Positions 11,830 to 31,625 of a stretch of 64,000 bases of DNA are shown one piece after another. Location of the stretch: assembly GCA_001661515.1 (NCBI GenBank), contig LUVW01000015.1:288973-352972 (forward strand), read 5' to 3'. Both the position numbers and the translations under genes were made by a program. Positions within the stretch are counted from its first letter, which is position 1. The number at the start of each line of letters is the position of its first letter. Origin of the DNA: Capniomyces stellatus (lineage: Eukaryota > Kickxellomycota > Harpellomycetes > Harpellales > Legeriomycetaceae). The notes under the pieces were generated by a model. It searched no databases. It was not told where the DNA came from and worked only from the letters and a program-made list of their open reading frames with translations.

Positions 11830-14800
11830 TGTATGTAATATTTAGTGTATATATAATAAAAATAGGCTTCTATTGTTTAAAGTAAAATCCTACTATAGAT
11901 TGTATAGTAGTATAAAGCTTTATATCTCTTGGCTGAAAAAGCTATTCCAAGTAACCAAGTAGCTTAAGGTAGATTGACTGAGGAAATATAAAGTTTAAGA
12001 GATCTTTTAGTAGTTTTTGGTAATGTTGGTATAATAGTTACAGCTAAGATACTAAAACGTCGTTAGTCTTAAAAAAGGGTTTACTGTTAAAAAGCAAAAA
12101 ACAAAAACAAAAACAACAAAAAAGACAAGTAAAAGCAACTATAAAACTACAGTATATGATTACTAGCACATAAATCTAATATTTGAATATGTTACTTTAG
12201 CGGCAAATAATTTTACACCCAAGAATTATAAATCTGATACTAAATATTAGCAAATTTTACAATTATAGCGACTAAAATAATTGGATGCTGCACTAATTGG
12301 AAATACAATTCAAACTTCAAAAAGCTGCTAATGCTGTTATTCATGGTATTTTTATTCTTTTTGCACTAGCCGTTTTTTAATTAATGTCTAAATTCCACTT
12401 GATGTTAAGAGTTAAAAAAGAACTAAAATTAATGGTTCCGTTTTGGCTCTGCCTTAGTTCCACCATAAACAATTTCCAGCTATAAAAACCGTTTATACAT
12501 TATGCATTTCTATCGAACTTTAAAACCTATTTTTGTCGAATTGTTTTCGGTGTAAAAATACATTACTTGACATTTTTGAAAAACATTTGAAGCCATTTTA
12601 ATTAAAGTTTATGTGAGGTCTGTTATTGTGTTTTTATTGGTTGTTGATATACACTCTCTTTTGTGTTGATTTGTGGCCTATGATTAGGATCCACTATTTT
12701 GTAAACCTATAAACAAAAACTCAAAAGAGTGCAAATCTAACAGGTCTAAAGCATAATAGCCTTTTTCTTTTGTTTATTGCGTCAAATAACTCTTAATAAA
12801 AATCTTTTTAACCATAATAGCCATTTTAAAATACCATAATATACAGTTTACCATTAACTTTAATAAAAGAAAGCATAATAATGACCACACCACAACTCAT
12901 TTAACTGCGATTGAACTGCCTCTAATTTTTGTTTAATTTTTGCTTTTGTTTTTAGATTTCGATGAGTTTAGAGATCCTAGTCAGTTTTTTTCACCAAATT
13001 AAAATCAGCAATTAATATGTTTGTAAATAAAACCAAAATGTAAACGAACTTGAGCCATTTGATTTCTAAAATATGCTCTAGCTCTACACAAGAACTTCTT
13101 ATTTGATTCTCCTCATTTTAATCAACGGATAGGCGATTATTTATAATTGCTAATTTTGGATTCTTTTTTTTTATAAAAAAAAAGAACTCGATGAAAATCT
13201 TTGAATATGAGTTGCAATGGAAATTGAAATGTTGTGGAAATGGAAAATGGAAATGAAATTGAAATGTAAAAAATGAAAGTAGAAATGAGAAAGGAGATAT
13301 AAAAAATGTAAAAAAATGAAAGTGGAAATGAGAAAGGAAATGAAAGCGGAAATGGAAATGGTGGAAGTTTTAATCCCAGATTACCATGATATACATCTTT
13401 TAGTAATGCCAGTTTGACCTGTATTAAGTTGGACCTGATTTGATTTGGCTTCACTTTGTTCAATGTATTATTTAATTCAAAAATGGACTTATATTTTGTT
13501 CACGATTCCTGCGCTTTATCGACTCAGCCCGTGTTATACAGTGTTGCCAACCAGAGCGTACTGAAATCGAGAGCTGCAGCACAAGTCAAAGGTGGCATTA
13601 GCTTTTGTTTTCTTTTGACGCAGAATTCAACACATAACCCAAACAGTAGACATAAAAGCTTTGAGAATAAATAATCTGCAAAGATAACACAAAAAAATCT
13701 TGGCTTGCTAAAAAGACAACAATTGCTTGATCCTTTAGAGCCAAAAGAATCATTTAAGAGAGAAAAAATAAAAGTAGAAAAAAAAATACCGACTTTGAAA
13801 AACTAACAAAAAATCTTTGAAATTTCTTTTGAAATTTAAATTCAACTCGAGTTCTAGCAACCCATCTATCTATAGCTCGGGTATGCTAAAGCTGTTAAAG
13901 TCCCTACATGCTAAAGCTATAGCTTTTTTCTGATTAACTTGGTGTTACGTCTTAGTTTATTGTAAATCCCTTAAGTCTTGTGATAGAAGCCCACTATTTT
14001 CTACTATTCCAAGTCAATTAAATCACAAAATATAGCAGGTTTAGAAGCGCTCATCAATCACTGACCTGATTGGCTGTATGTTTTCAGCTCTGGAAGTGGT
14101 AATGTGGAATAGCTTTTTATTGTTACTCTAGATGAAACCAACACATTGTAACAAGATGTCTGACTTATCCGATTGCAGATACCAGTGCCAAAGCCTTGAC
14201 GGTTCTTTGTATACCTTATACACATGCCTGGTGCCAATACTGACACTAGGCTATAAAGTATATCCTGGTGCATAACAACCTGTTAATACCGCGTTCTGTC
14301 TTGCTAATCAATATATTATTATTAAGCAGGATATGTTACGATAATGGACGTAACAGACGTTCGGAAATGATATATACTATTTTTTTTATTGTTCAGCTTG
14401 TGGCAATACACTATAATACAACATTACTTTTATTCATATCTAAAACACTGGTGTGGTTTCCTTTTTTTAAAGAAAAGTTATATCGATAAAAGAAACGATC
14501 TATAATCAATAATATGAAAAATATATTCTATAGTTCTGATTTGGTTTATGCATGCAAGGTCTTTTGGCGTTGTCAGACTACGTAACCTTAAACCCCGGAA
14601 TTAATCATCGTATTTAGTTGATAGTTACAGAATGGACAATAAACCAACGGGAATAATTAATAACAGGATTGATAGTCCGACCACATTTAGGTCAAGTGTT
14701 TGTTTCATATACATGTTGCAAGTGAGTTGGATTTGGTTTAGAGTAAACGATAACCTTGCGGAAAAAAAAAGTAATAGATAATCTGAACTTTGTCATTATT

Positions 14801-16691
14801 GAATGTGAAAATAATTTGGCGAAGATTTGGTTTTGAAACGATGAAACATTTAATTATCTAATTAATAACATTGGCTCGCGTGAAACTTACAGAGCTTAGT
14901 CTTATCACGCTTTTCAATAAACTGTCCTAGTGTAGACTTGATTGGGGCATAAGCACAGCTACCCAATAAGCATACTCGAGTATAGTAAATACAATATGCA
15001 AACTGGATACTATCGTACAGATCCAGAAAGACCCTTTGGCTAAAAAAATTGAAACAAAAGGATGAAACAAGTGTAAAAAAAAAAAAAAGTGGCGTGCGAG
15101 GTCTTTAGTTATCGACTGCCGACGAATGGTATCATGGCGGGTTGATCAAATAGATAATTGTTACTATGTTGGCATGTGGAACATGTTTGTTTAGTAAACA
15201 CGCATAACTTGGTATTGTTGATTTTGTCAAGAGGAGAGTATGTACTGCAAGTTGTTTGTAGCCAGTTTATAAAATTCTGAAAAATACTAGGCTGAATTTT
15301 ATGGTTGTTTAGATGTATCCAAATAAGCACGATGCTGTTGTAGACTTGGGGCGGTCATCAAATATAGACAGGAGTGAATGAGCAACACGCAATTCAAAAG
15401 CTATTTTAAAATGGTTAGAGCGACCCATTTATCGGTCACCTTTATAAAAGCACGCAAAGTCCAGCAAATAAGTTTATAGCACACTGGAATTCAAATTCCC
15501 ACTGACGGTTAATAAAAGATTGAATGGTTGGAATTGGGTGAAAGTAGAATTGGCAATGAAGAAACTGCAAGAGCAAATGCAAAAAAAAATTTAAACAAAA
15601 TTTATATTTCAATAAAAAAAAAAAAAATTACACAACACAAGTAAATAAACAGAATCAATTAAAATAAATTAAAGAAAATAAAGTTGGTTATTATTAATCG
15701 ATTGTTGTTCACAAGACACATTTTTCCCTAATTGTGCACAGAAAATAATCAAAAAGGCATGTTAAAAGTCCATTGGATACAGCAGAAAATTCTTACTCAT
15801 TGAGCGTGGCAGTGACAATATGAAATATGTTTTGTGTAAGCAGATATATTGTTTACAAGTAATTCAAGCTTAAAACATTGGCAAGTCAAATAGAGCAATT
15901 GTTAATCAGCTATATTTAAAGCAGCTCGCAGTTAAAAATAAGGTCAACTAAATTGGGTAAGACACAAAAAGGGTTACCAATACGCTATAGAATGCATTGA
16001 CTAGTTAAAATTACACACAAACTCGAGCATTTCAGAGAAGGCAAATGGTGCTGTAGAATTTTATATAAGGGGTCAATTAAAGTAAATAGTATATCTACAA
16101 TGGCAGAAATGGTGATTGAAATGGAAGAGGTGGAACAATATTTATTCAGGTTGTATTTGTGCAGGCACTCCATAACCATAAATAAAGGAGGATTTACTAA
16201 ATTGAGATTGAACGGGAAATTCATTAATAAAGCAACCAACAATGTAATGAATTAATGCAGCAAAGTTGAGTGTGAATGCCTAATAGCATTAGAAACAAGT
16301 TACGAGTCTGATTACTGTTTTATTTTTATCTTTTTAATTTTCATTTCGCTAAAACAAATCTTTATAAATAAGACATGGTTGTTCAGATTCAATCCGAACT
16401 ACTTTTAAAAATAACAGCAGTAGATACTGAACCTTTATAAACAAAACTAAAGAATACTACACTATTAGTGAATATTAAAATTCAAGTTTCAACAGTTTAA
16501 TATAATATATATATTATCACAAATTCCAACAGAAAAAAAAGGGGAAAAAAAGTGTACTTTTACTTGAAGCTTTCAAATCAACTAAATTCCATATAAAACT
16601 CCTTGTAGTGCATTATAATAGCAAAAAAAAAAAAATACCTAGCAAAACCAAACCAAACTAACTAGTCCGACAAAAATAATAATATTGAACA
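11830..16691. other. Long intergenic region between CRIB gene and GFA1
   Basis: About 4.9 kb of AT-rich sequence between divergent genes. It holds a degenerate GGAAATG-type purine tract (13196-13373) and a slightly GC-richer patch at 13495-13620 with short coding-like frames that I could not join into a gene. Otherwise nothing is recognised. It probably includes the GFA1 promoter. Confidence 0.5.
13196..13373. repeat. Degenerate purine-rich repeat (GGAAATG/GAAATGA units)
   Basis: Many diverged copies of a 6-12 base purine unit, including two longer similar blocks containing atgaaagt(a/g)gaaatgagaaagga. One strand is almost free of C. Confidence 0.8.
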
Positions 16692-18986
<2,295 letters not shown>

Positions 18987-19454
18987 ACGCGTAAAGGCGC
19001 CGCAACCCCCAGAGACTAGACACTATTTCCAACAAGTACTACAATTCTGGTTTTGAAATGTTTTGTTTTTGCGTTCTTATTTTTAACTTTTACTGAAATT
19101 ACTGATTTTTTTTTCGTTTTGGTTTTAATTCTACCAATTTGAATGCTTGGAAAACCAAGCCTACTAAAACAAAACGTGTTATGGTGGTATGTTGAGAAAA
19201 GCGTATTGGAAAACCTTGATTTCAAGATTTAAGAATCGATAAAAATCGACTGGTATTAAAGCTTGTAAAAAAAAAAACAATAAATGGGCTCTAAATAAAA
19301 GCAAGAGTGCAAACAAAAACAAAAAACGTATAAATGATAATCGAATAAAGCCGAGTAATAGTATCAGTAATTAAAAAAAGAAAAGAAGGAAAAAAAAAAG
19401 TAAGAGTAGCTGTAGATGGTGCAAAGAAAGAGTTAAAATGTGCATCGAACAGGA
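18987..19454. other. Convergent spacer between GFA1 and CLU1
   Basis: AT-rich 3' flanks of two convergent genes, with A-runs and no coding signal. Confidence 0.8.
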
Positions 19455-22400
19455 TTACTTGGTAGACTTCTTTTTGCGGATGTTTTTAAGAGACTTTTTG
19501 TCGCCAACAACAAACTTGTAAAGCTCGTCGATTGACATGGCGTCAGATTTAGCATCGGTAGGGGATTGTTTAGGATGTTTTCCTTTAGAGGGGCGAGCAG
19601 TGGTGCCAATCTGGTTGATGTTTGATGGGGCGGATAGTTCAGCGGGTAGGGACTGGAGGAGGTTGGATTCAGCAATAAGTTTTGCGGTTTTGGCAGACTC
19701 AACGGCCAAGGAGGTTAGGCGGGAGAGCCACTCGTTGGCATCGATAGTTTTAGGGTCATCGTTACCGAGGAGTTCAGAGTAGGCGAGGTAGACCTGTTTG
19801 GTTTTGGACATGGCGAGTTTGAAGTCACCGGTGGCGGCAATGGCCTTGGCAAGGTTGAGGAGAGAGTTGGCTACAAGAACGTTTTTGGGGCCAAACATGT
19901 CGAGTCGGGTGGTGTAGGAAAGTTCAAAGTAGGTGACAGCTTCGTTTAGAAGGCTTTGGGCGAGGTTGGAGAGGGCTTGGATGTCTTTAGATGATTTTGG
20001 TTTGGAGTTGGAGTCTTTGGCGGTGTTGTTGATATGGTTTACGAGTTGTTGGTATAGTTGTTGCTGCATGGCGGCGATGTTGGAGTAGATGATGGCCAGA
20101 ATTGGGTAGTCCAAAGAGCCAACAAGCTTCCAGAGGTCAAGAGCGTGCCAAACGTACTGAAGTGCGAGTCTTGAGTTACCATTGTCGTGTTCAAACATGC
20201 CCAAGTTAAGGTAGTTGTAGATGGTTTCCGAATCGTCAACACCAGCAGACCGTTCGTTTGATACGATTGCTTGGTACATGAGCTCAATAGCAGTGTTGTT
20301 GTCGTTGAGTTCGTGGTAGCAAGTCGCCAGATCTGCGTAGCATCTTGAGGTGTGTGGGTGCAAGTGGCCGTACTTTTGCTCGTGCATCAGACAAAGGTCG
20401 TGGATCAGACTCAACCCCATCTCCTTCTTGCCCTCAGCAATCATGGATCGAGCAAAATCCATCGTTTCTGATGGCATTTGGATTGGGAAGTTTGCTGATC
20501 TGACCAGCGGAACAAAGTTCACAATGTCTTCGCTGCTCAGGTAAAACTTTTCGCTGCTGAATTCGTAGTTTCCTTGGCTGATTTGGACTCCAGTCCTCAG
20601 ACAAATCTCTCTAAGAACCGCCCGGAGATTCTTTGCCACATAGCTCTCAACCCAGCTGACTCCTGTTTCCTTGGCCTCCTTTGCAATGTCAAATCGGTAT
20701 CTTGCTGCCACCGTAAGCTCTACTTGCTCCAGCAAACCTTCTGCTGTCAATCCACTATGCTCCTTCAACTCGCTAACAATCTTCTTGACCTGCTCGTCAC
20801 AGTCGTCACCATCAACTCCAGCCCCATCCTCACTTCCACTCTCGGACTTGTTGCGGTTGTCCAATGTTCCGAACAACGAGTTTACAACAAATGCAAATAC
20901 CGCACTGTGCTTGGTTCTGTTCATCAGCTTCACTCCATCAACGTAAAGCCCGTGCAAAATGTGCTTCACTGATCGGACAATCATCTCCCGAACTACCAAG
21001 TTCCTAACTGCCAACACCGACTTGTCTCCAACCGGCAATAGCTGGGCCAGTCTTCCAAGATACCTCATGTTTATTCCTCTGCTGTGCATGTGACGTGCCA
21101 GAACGCGGCCATCAATTGGCGCCAAACTTCCCCCAACCAACTCGTTTACAAACCCTGGAATCACAACGTTAGCCAAAAACTGCGAAGCCTCATCAACAGC
21201 ACCCTTGGCCTCCTCAAACACCTTTGCGTTGAACTCCTTGTTCTTCTCTGTTTCTACTATCGGAACGTACGCGTCTTGGTTCAACGACACCATCGATTCA
21301 AGCGCCTGTTCACGTGTCTTTTCCAAGTCCACCTCGCTTGCCGCCTCTCCCAACTTGCTATATTCAGCACCAGCACCCTCACTCTCTGCGTCTTTACCGT
21401 CTTTACCGTCTACCGCACTCTCTTTGGTTTGCTTGGCCAGAATCTCTCTGACTTGACCACGCACCGAATGCTCCCAGTATGCTGAAAGCAACTCGTTTCT
21501 AAGCAACACCAACTGGTGAGGATACTTTGGCATCTCGCCCTCGCTGCCTGCCTCTTGACCCAAACACTCGCTTTTAAGAAACTCGCTATCTACAGGATGC
21601 AATCTGTACAAATCAACCAAATAGCTTCTTCCATCAGTACCCTTAATCCCTTTGACGTCCGTTGACGTGTAAAGCTTGTGGCTGACTCCCTCTCCGTCCA
21701 TAATCTCGTGCTCCTTTAGCCTCAGCTGTGCTGCTATTGGCTCCAACAACTTGTGGAACTCGCTGTCCGACTTGATGGTCATTCCGTTGTCTACCGACCC
21801 ATAAGAAACCGGGTTTTCGTTGTCTCTGCGGAGAATCCCTGGAACTATTGTCTGTGCAACAACCCTCTCCCCTCTATAATCAACTATAACTGTTCCCAGC
21901 TGGTAAAGCCCCTTTGAGTCTATTCCATTCACAATCTTGACTCCCTCAACGTCCTTTGAGGCGGCTACCCATGCTGCGTTGTTTCCTCCAATCGCTGCAA
22001 ACAAGTCTCGCGAATCATTTGCCTTTGAAAAGAATATGTTCTCTCTCAGGTAGATGTACTGGCTCTCATCCTCCCCCGGGTTCAATGGCACCACCTCATC
22101 GTCAATAATAGCCATCGCCCCTGCCACCGCCGCCTCATTAAACTCGTTCTGCCACGTGAGCAACTGATTGTCTCTCAATGCTCCCTCATAGCCCCCTGGT
22201 GTGTCCGACTCCATCTCGCGAATGCTCTGGAGCTCTTCGTTCCAGTCTCTAACCGCTTCCGACCCCCTGGACCCAAGCTTCAAGCCCGACTGCTGCAACC
22301 TCCCCAAGTCGTAATGTTGGCTCTCTTGCCCCGACTTTGTTGTCGAGTCCAGCTTTGATACGATCCACGGCGCAACCGGCTGTGTTGCGTATCCAATAGC

Positions 22401-23504
22401 TATGGTTTCTAATGGCTGCAACCCATTGACGCTGCGCTGCAACTGCTCAAACCCTTTCGTGAACTTTGACGAAAGCTTTCTCAACAGACCTATCAACGAG
22501 TGTGACTCTCTCTTTGGCTCTGCTGGCCTTGCGTCAAACACATTGCTTGTACTTTTGTTTACAAAGAACCCATCCATGCTTGCTGTTATGTGGTATGAGT
22601 TTCCCTCTAGTGTAGTTGCCAACAAGTACATTATATCCCCCTTTTGAACTCTGTCCCGTCTAACTGGATTCCATCCTGACAATATAATCTGCTTGATACA
22701 CTGTTCAGGCGCCACTCTATCTCTGTAAATCTGACTACCAATCATCCCAAGCCCCACTTCTTTGTTAATGTTGTACTTTTTCATTGAAGATATCTTGGCC
22801 AAGTCAATCTCCTCCTTCTTCTCTGCCTCGGTTTCTGGCTTCGAGCTACCCCCTTCCTTCTGGCTCAGTTTCCCTTTATTTCTCTTACCAACCCCTACCC
22901 CCTTTCCTTTACCATTTCCGCCCTTCTTCTTTCCCTTTCCAGACTCCTTGTTAAGTCCCCTGATTCTTTCGTTTATTATTGGGAACAGTGTATACCCTGC
23001 ATCAACTGTGACCGCATTCTCCGCATTTGATGCGGCTCCTCCCAATATATCTCTCAAACGCGATACATGCACTCGAACCTCCCGCTCATTGTATGCCTTT
23101 TCTACTATGTTTATCTCCAACACCTCCTCCCCTTCCTTAGCACCCTCCCCTTCCTCAGCCTTTAAAAGCTCGATAGCCTCGGCAATCGACAAGTGATTCT
23201 CAACCACCTTGCCTTTATACTCCAAATTAAAGCAGCTATACTCTATTGTTTCTGACGATTGGAAAATTATTTGCTTGATCTCTTGAACCAGCTCGGAACC
23301 CAACAATTGCAACCATAAATTCGATCCATTTGGCGCACTTATCTTCACCTTGAGTGAATGTGCCTCTGGGACCTCTCCAGTCTCAGCCTCCATGCTGGAT
23401 TCTTCGATTGATTGCTCTGGATTTGCGGATTCTGCACCAATCTCTACGGCGCCATTAATTTGTTCTGTCATTTCGACATCTTTCAGGCCTGTTGCGCTTT
23501 CCAT
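19455..23504 (-). CDS. CLU1: Clustered mitochondria protein (CLU1/TIF31), intronless
   Basis: A single uninterrupted reading frame of 1349 aa with ATG at 23504. CLU proteins bind mRNAs for mitochondrial proteins and keep mitochondria dispersed; yeast Clu1 also co-purifies with eIF3. The order fits the family: N-terminal ubiquitin-like CLU-N region (about 50-130, KVKISAPNGSNLWLQLLGSE), a basic Lys/Gly linker (about 190-220), the CLU domain (about 410-650, REMESDTPGGYEGALRDNQL, YLVDLYRLHPVD), a middle region, and TPR-like helices (about 1070-1250, CYHELNDNNTAIELMYQAI). The C-terminus is basic (KNIRKKKSTK). Length is close to the yeast protein (about 1280 aa). A 4-kb gene without introns contrasts with intron-packed neighbours. 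Base composition flips along the gene (G-rich coding strand 5', C-rich 3'). Confidence 0.95.
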   Translation of the reverse strand: MESATGLKDVEMTEQINGAVEIGAESANPEQSIEESSMEAETGEVPEAHSLKVKISAPNGSNLWLQLLGSELVQEIKQIIFQSSETIEYSCFNLEYKGKVVENHLSIAEAIELLKAEEGEGAKEGEEVLEINIVEKAYNEREVRVHVSRLRDILGGAASNAENAVTVDAGYTLFPIINERIRGLNKESGKGKKKGGNGKGKGVGVGKRNKGKLSQKEGGSSKPETEAEKKEEIDLAKISSMKKYNINKEVGLGMIGSQIYRDRVAPEQCIKQIILSGWNPVRRDRVQKGDIMYLLATTLEGNSYHITASMDGFFVNKSTSNVFDARPAEPKRESHSLIGLLRKLSSKFTKGFEQLQRSVNGLQPLETIAIGYATQPVAPWIVSKLDSTTKSGQESQHYDLGRLQQSGLKLGSRGSEAVRDWNEELQSIREMESDTPGGYEGALRDNQLLTWQNEFNEAAVAGAMAIIDDEVVPLNPGEDESQYIYLRENIFFSKANDSRDLFAAIGGNNAAWVAASKDVEGVKIVNGIDSKGLYQLGTVIVDYRGERVVAQTIVPGILRRDNENPVSYGSVDNGMTIKSDSEFHKLLEPIAAQLRLKEHEIMDGEGVSHKLYTSTDVKGIKGTDGRSYLVDLYRLHPVDSEFLKSECLGQEAGSEGEMPKYPHQLVLLRNELLSAYWEHSVRGQVREILAKQTKESAVDGKDGKDAESEGAGAEYSKLGEAASEVDLEKTREQALESMVSLNQDAYVPIVETEKNKEFNAKVFEEAKGAVDEASQFLANVVIPGFVNELVGGSLAPIDGRVLARHMHSRGINMRYLGRLAQLLPVGDKSVLAVRNLVVREMIVRSVKHILHGLYVDGVKLMNRTKHSAVFAFVVNSLFGTLDNRNKSESGSEDGAGVDGDDCDEQVKKIVSELKEHSGLTAEGLLEQVELTVAARYRFDIAKEAKETGVSWVESYVAKNLRAVLREICLRTGVQISQGNYEFSSEKFYLSSEDIVNFVPLVRSANFPIQMPSETMDFARSMIAEGKKEMGLSLIHDLCLMHEQKYGHLHPHTSRCYADLATCYHELNDNNTAIELMYQAIVSNERSAGVDDSETIYNYLNLGMFEHDNGNSRLALQYVWHALDLWKLVGSLDYPILAIIYSNIAAMQQQLYQQLVNHINNTAKDSNSKPKSSKDIQALSNLAQSLLNEAVTYFELSYTTRLDMFGPKNVLVANSLLNLAKAIAATGDFKLAMSKTKQVYLAYSELLGNDDPKTIDANEWLSRLTSLAVESAKTAKLIAESNLLQSLPAELSAPSNINQIGTTARPSKGKHPKQSPTDAKSDAMSIDELYKFVVGDKKSLKNIRKKKSTK

Positions 23505-24677
23505 TTCTACTTTTATTTATCAATCTCGCTTTTATCTTTATTTTGGTCCAAGGTGTATATTGATAGATATACTATTCGTATTTAAAAGTATGGTATTTCT
23601 ACTATTTGTGAGTATTATTGAATACTTTTTTTTTTTTAGAAAAAACAAAAGAAAAGATAGCCAATTTTTTGTTACAAGACTAATCTAGCTATATCAATAT
23701 AAAAGTCGATTACTACTATTTTATTTTTCTTAGTACCTTCAAGAATATTTTCATGATAGACGAGATAATGGCTCAAACTTTGCCCTTTTTGTGTATCAAT
23801 GGCAGTTTTGCTAAATGTTTGATCTCCCTTTTTCGCTGCCAAACTTTGAAATGTTTTTTTTTTTTGCACTGAATCAGAAACCATGCTCTTTTTTTTCTTC
23901 CCCAATTTCACTTGTTTTAACTTGCTGAACTTGATCCCCAATAGCAACTCAACTTTGCTCTGGAATTAATTTGCTTGCACTTTATATTCTCCTAAAAAAT
24001 TAAATGTAACAGGATTTGAAACTCTAAATACTTTTGAGCCAATTGGTGGGGTAGAAAACAGTTCACACTTTTTGAAAATTTTTCTTAGATAAGGAACCAT
24101 TCCTTTTCCTTTACTTTTCCTTTCTTTTAGATTCCTTTTGTCGAGTTTTAGTGACTTATTTATTATATAATTGGGGTTCGATAAAACTTTTTGCACATGA
24201 ATGGTCAAATAATTACAACCCTAATCCCAACATTTGTAGAATTCTTTAACTCTATAAAAAATAAGGCTGGTCAAGCCATTGGCATATCTCGAAATGGTAT
24301 TAATATGACCAAGTCTAAAACTTGATGCTCGTCAAGAGTAGCCCTAGACGTCACTAAACTGATGCGTTTATCTAGTTACCATATTTTATTAAAGCCAAAA
24401 TTTCGGCTGAATTTACAGCATCGCATTTGTCAAACACTCTTCTAAACGGCTCATTTGACTACTTTGGCATGTGGCTCTTGAGGCAAGCGGTTATAAAAGC
24501 TTTACGCTTTGCTTTGCCCAGCAAACCAAAAACTAAATGGAAAAAAGAACAAAACAAAGAATAAAAATAAAAGAGAAAATGCTGAAAAATATCAAGTACA
24601 AAAGCTATGTTTAAATCAAAATATTTAGACGTTTAGAGTAGACAAACATGGCCAAAAACACAGACAGGATCCAGCCA
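23505..24677. other. Intergenic region between CLU1 and SF3B5
   Basis: AT-rich spacer between two minus-strand genes. It probably contains the CLU1 promoter near 23505-23700 and the SF3B5 3' end. No gene supported. Confidence 0.6.
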
Positions 24678-25376
24678 CTACTCGGCTACCTCCTCAGGTG
24701 GAGGTCCACATGGCTGTAACATTTTCTATTTTATCGAATCAATATAGATATGCAGAAATATGAATAAGAAAAGCAACCCAAAAATACGGCTAATTAGGAA
24801 CAAAAAAAGGCACTAGGTACACCATATTAATAATGGTGTATACCCCGCGCACAACATAGTAACTACACTAACCTCTAGACAATTAAATCTGGTTCTCGAA
24901 ACACTTTCGCCTTCTGCAATAGATACATAGCTTGTTAGCGCATTGTCCGCTACAATGTATGCGTAGGTGTCTCGAAGTTGGTTTGTTAGCCACTCACTAT
25001 TGAAAAAATCAAATAGATAGAAATTGTCAAAATATGTATAAATCGTTAATCCATTTAATCGATAGGTTGTTTGTGGATTATAAACAAAATATGTATCTAG
25101 TAAAGCGCTGTTACTATTTGGTAGTGTCGGGATGTCCAGTGCCAGTATACTTTGCATGGGCTATACAATACAATAAGGCATACCAATGTCTGTTAAAAAT
25201 TCAAATAATCTACAAAAAAAAGCAAAGATAAAAAAACACACTGCAGATTTGCCTATTGGTACAAATGGATGAAGGCGGACTTACTATGCTCAGTTTGGTT
25301 GTTCATTCCAAATTTATCCTATTTTTTTATTACAAGCTAACTTGTTTAAATGGATCACTATCAGCTTTTCAACCAT
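24678..25376 (-). CDS. SF3B5: Splicing factor 3B subunit 5 (SF3b10), 5 small exons
   Basis: Small core subunit of SF3b in the U2 snRNP, which helps hold the branch site. Model: complement of 24678-24725, 24873-24996, 25115-25160, 25184-25209 and 25342-25376, giving 92 aa (human protein about 86). The joined frame gives KYTGTGHPDTTKYEWLTNQL, RDTYAYIV, YVSIAEGESVSRTRFNCLE and the C-terminus KMLQPCGPPPEEVAE, matching the family blocks GTGHADTTKWEWL and EKMLQPCGPP closely. All phases agree (2,1,2,0). Two donors are GTTAG-type rather than GTAAG/GTATG. The first two exons (35 and 26 bases, residues 1-20) are less conserved and less certain; the start MVEKLIVIHL aligns loosely with the usual N-terminus. 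No exon is longer than 124 bases. Confidence 0.88.
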
Positions 25377-30966
<5,590 letters not shown>

Positions 30967-31625
30967 GCCTTTGCCCTTATTTTATTTATTTATTGAAATA
31001 ACCTTGTCCTTATTTTTACTATTTTTAATGGATTTGTTTTTTAATTATTTTAAGAAAGTTTTGTTACAAAAAAGGCGATAATAGAATTCATAATAGTTAT
31101 TACAGGGGAATCTCGCTCATTCACACAATAACCAAGCTACTAGCTAAATTGGCTGTAGTCAAACTAAATCAAGTGGATTTACAATCCCTGAACCGACGCC
31201 CATCGGGTGCGGACGATCTAATTGATCGAAGGTGGTATGGGAAAAGGCTTCACTCCTCGGCTGGCTATATATTTTATGTAAAGAAGGCCTAGAGTTTATT
31301 CTATGAGCGTCCTGGGATCAACACTGCTAGTAATGTATGTGTGTGACCAGTTGTGAGCCACAACGCGCAGTATCTATTCTATCCATCTCCCGCCTTCCTA
31401 AAATAACATAACTCGATGTTACATTTGAATGAACAGGAACAGCTTGATGCTTTACAGGTCCATAAATCGCGTTGGCTCTAGTGTAGCCAGCACACCTTTC
31501 ATTTTAGGACATGCCTTTGATAATTGCAAAAAGGGAGGGTAGCCAAGATATTGTTGATACATTTAAAATTTATTTTGAAGAATAAAAAAAGCACCAAGTA
31601 TATTTTGCAATAAAAAGTTACAATT
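30967..31625. other. Intergenic spacer with a retroelement-like relic
   Basis: Convergent spacer. It contains a diverged repeat copy at 31185-31234 (see separate entry). The plus strand stays open around it, from about 31118 to 31292, then hits a stop. Nothing else is recognised. Confidence 0.6.
31185..31234 (+). repeat. Dispersed repeat copy 1 with coding trace
   Basis: Fifty bases matching 52448-52497 at 44 of 50 positions. In the same frame both copies translate to SLN..PSG(A/T)DDLID, so the repeat is probably the decayed end of a protein-coding mobile element. The element type is not identified. Confidence 0.7.

Noticed and set aside
13456..13674. 72-codon plus-strand frame
   Set aside because: No motif and no matching exon; the central part looks coding-like but cannot be joined.
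24678..24725. CGPPPEE ending as a peroxin-19 C-terminus
   Set aside because: The joined upstream exon matches SF3B5, not the helical Pex19 domain.
24813..25157. 115-codon minus-strand frame as a stand-alone gene
   Set aside because: It reads through an intron; splicing at 25114/24997 instead yields a clear SF3B5.
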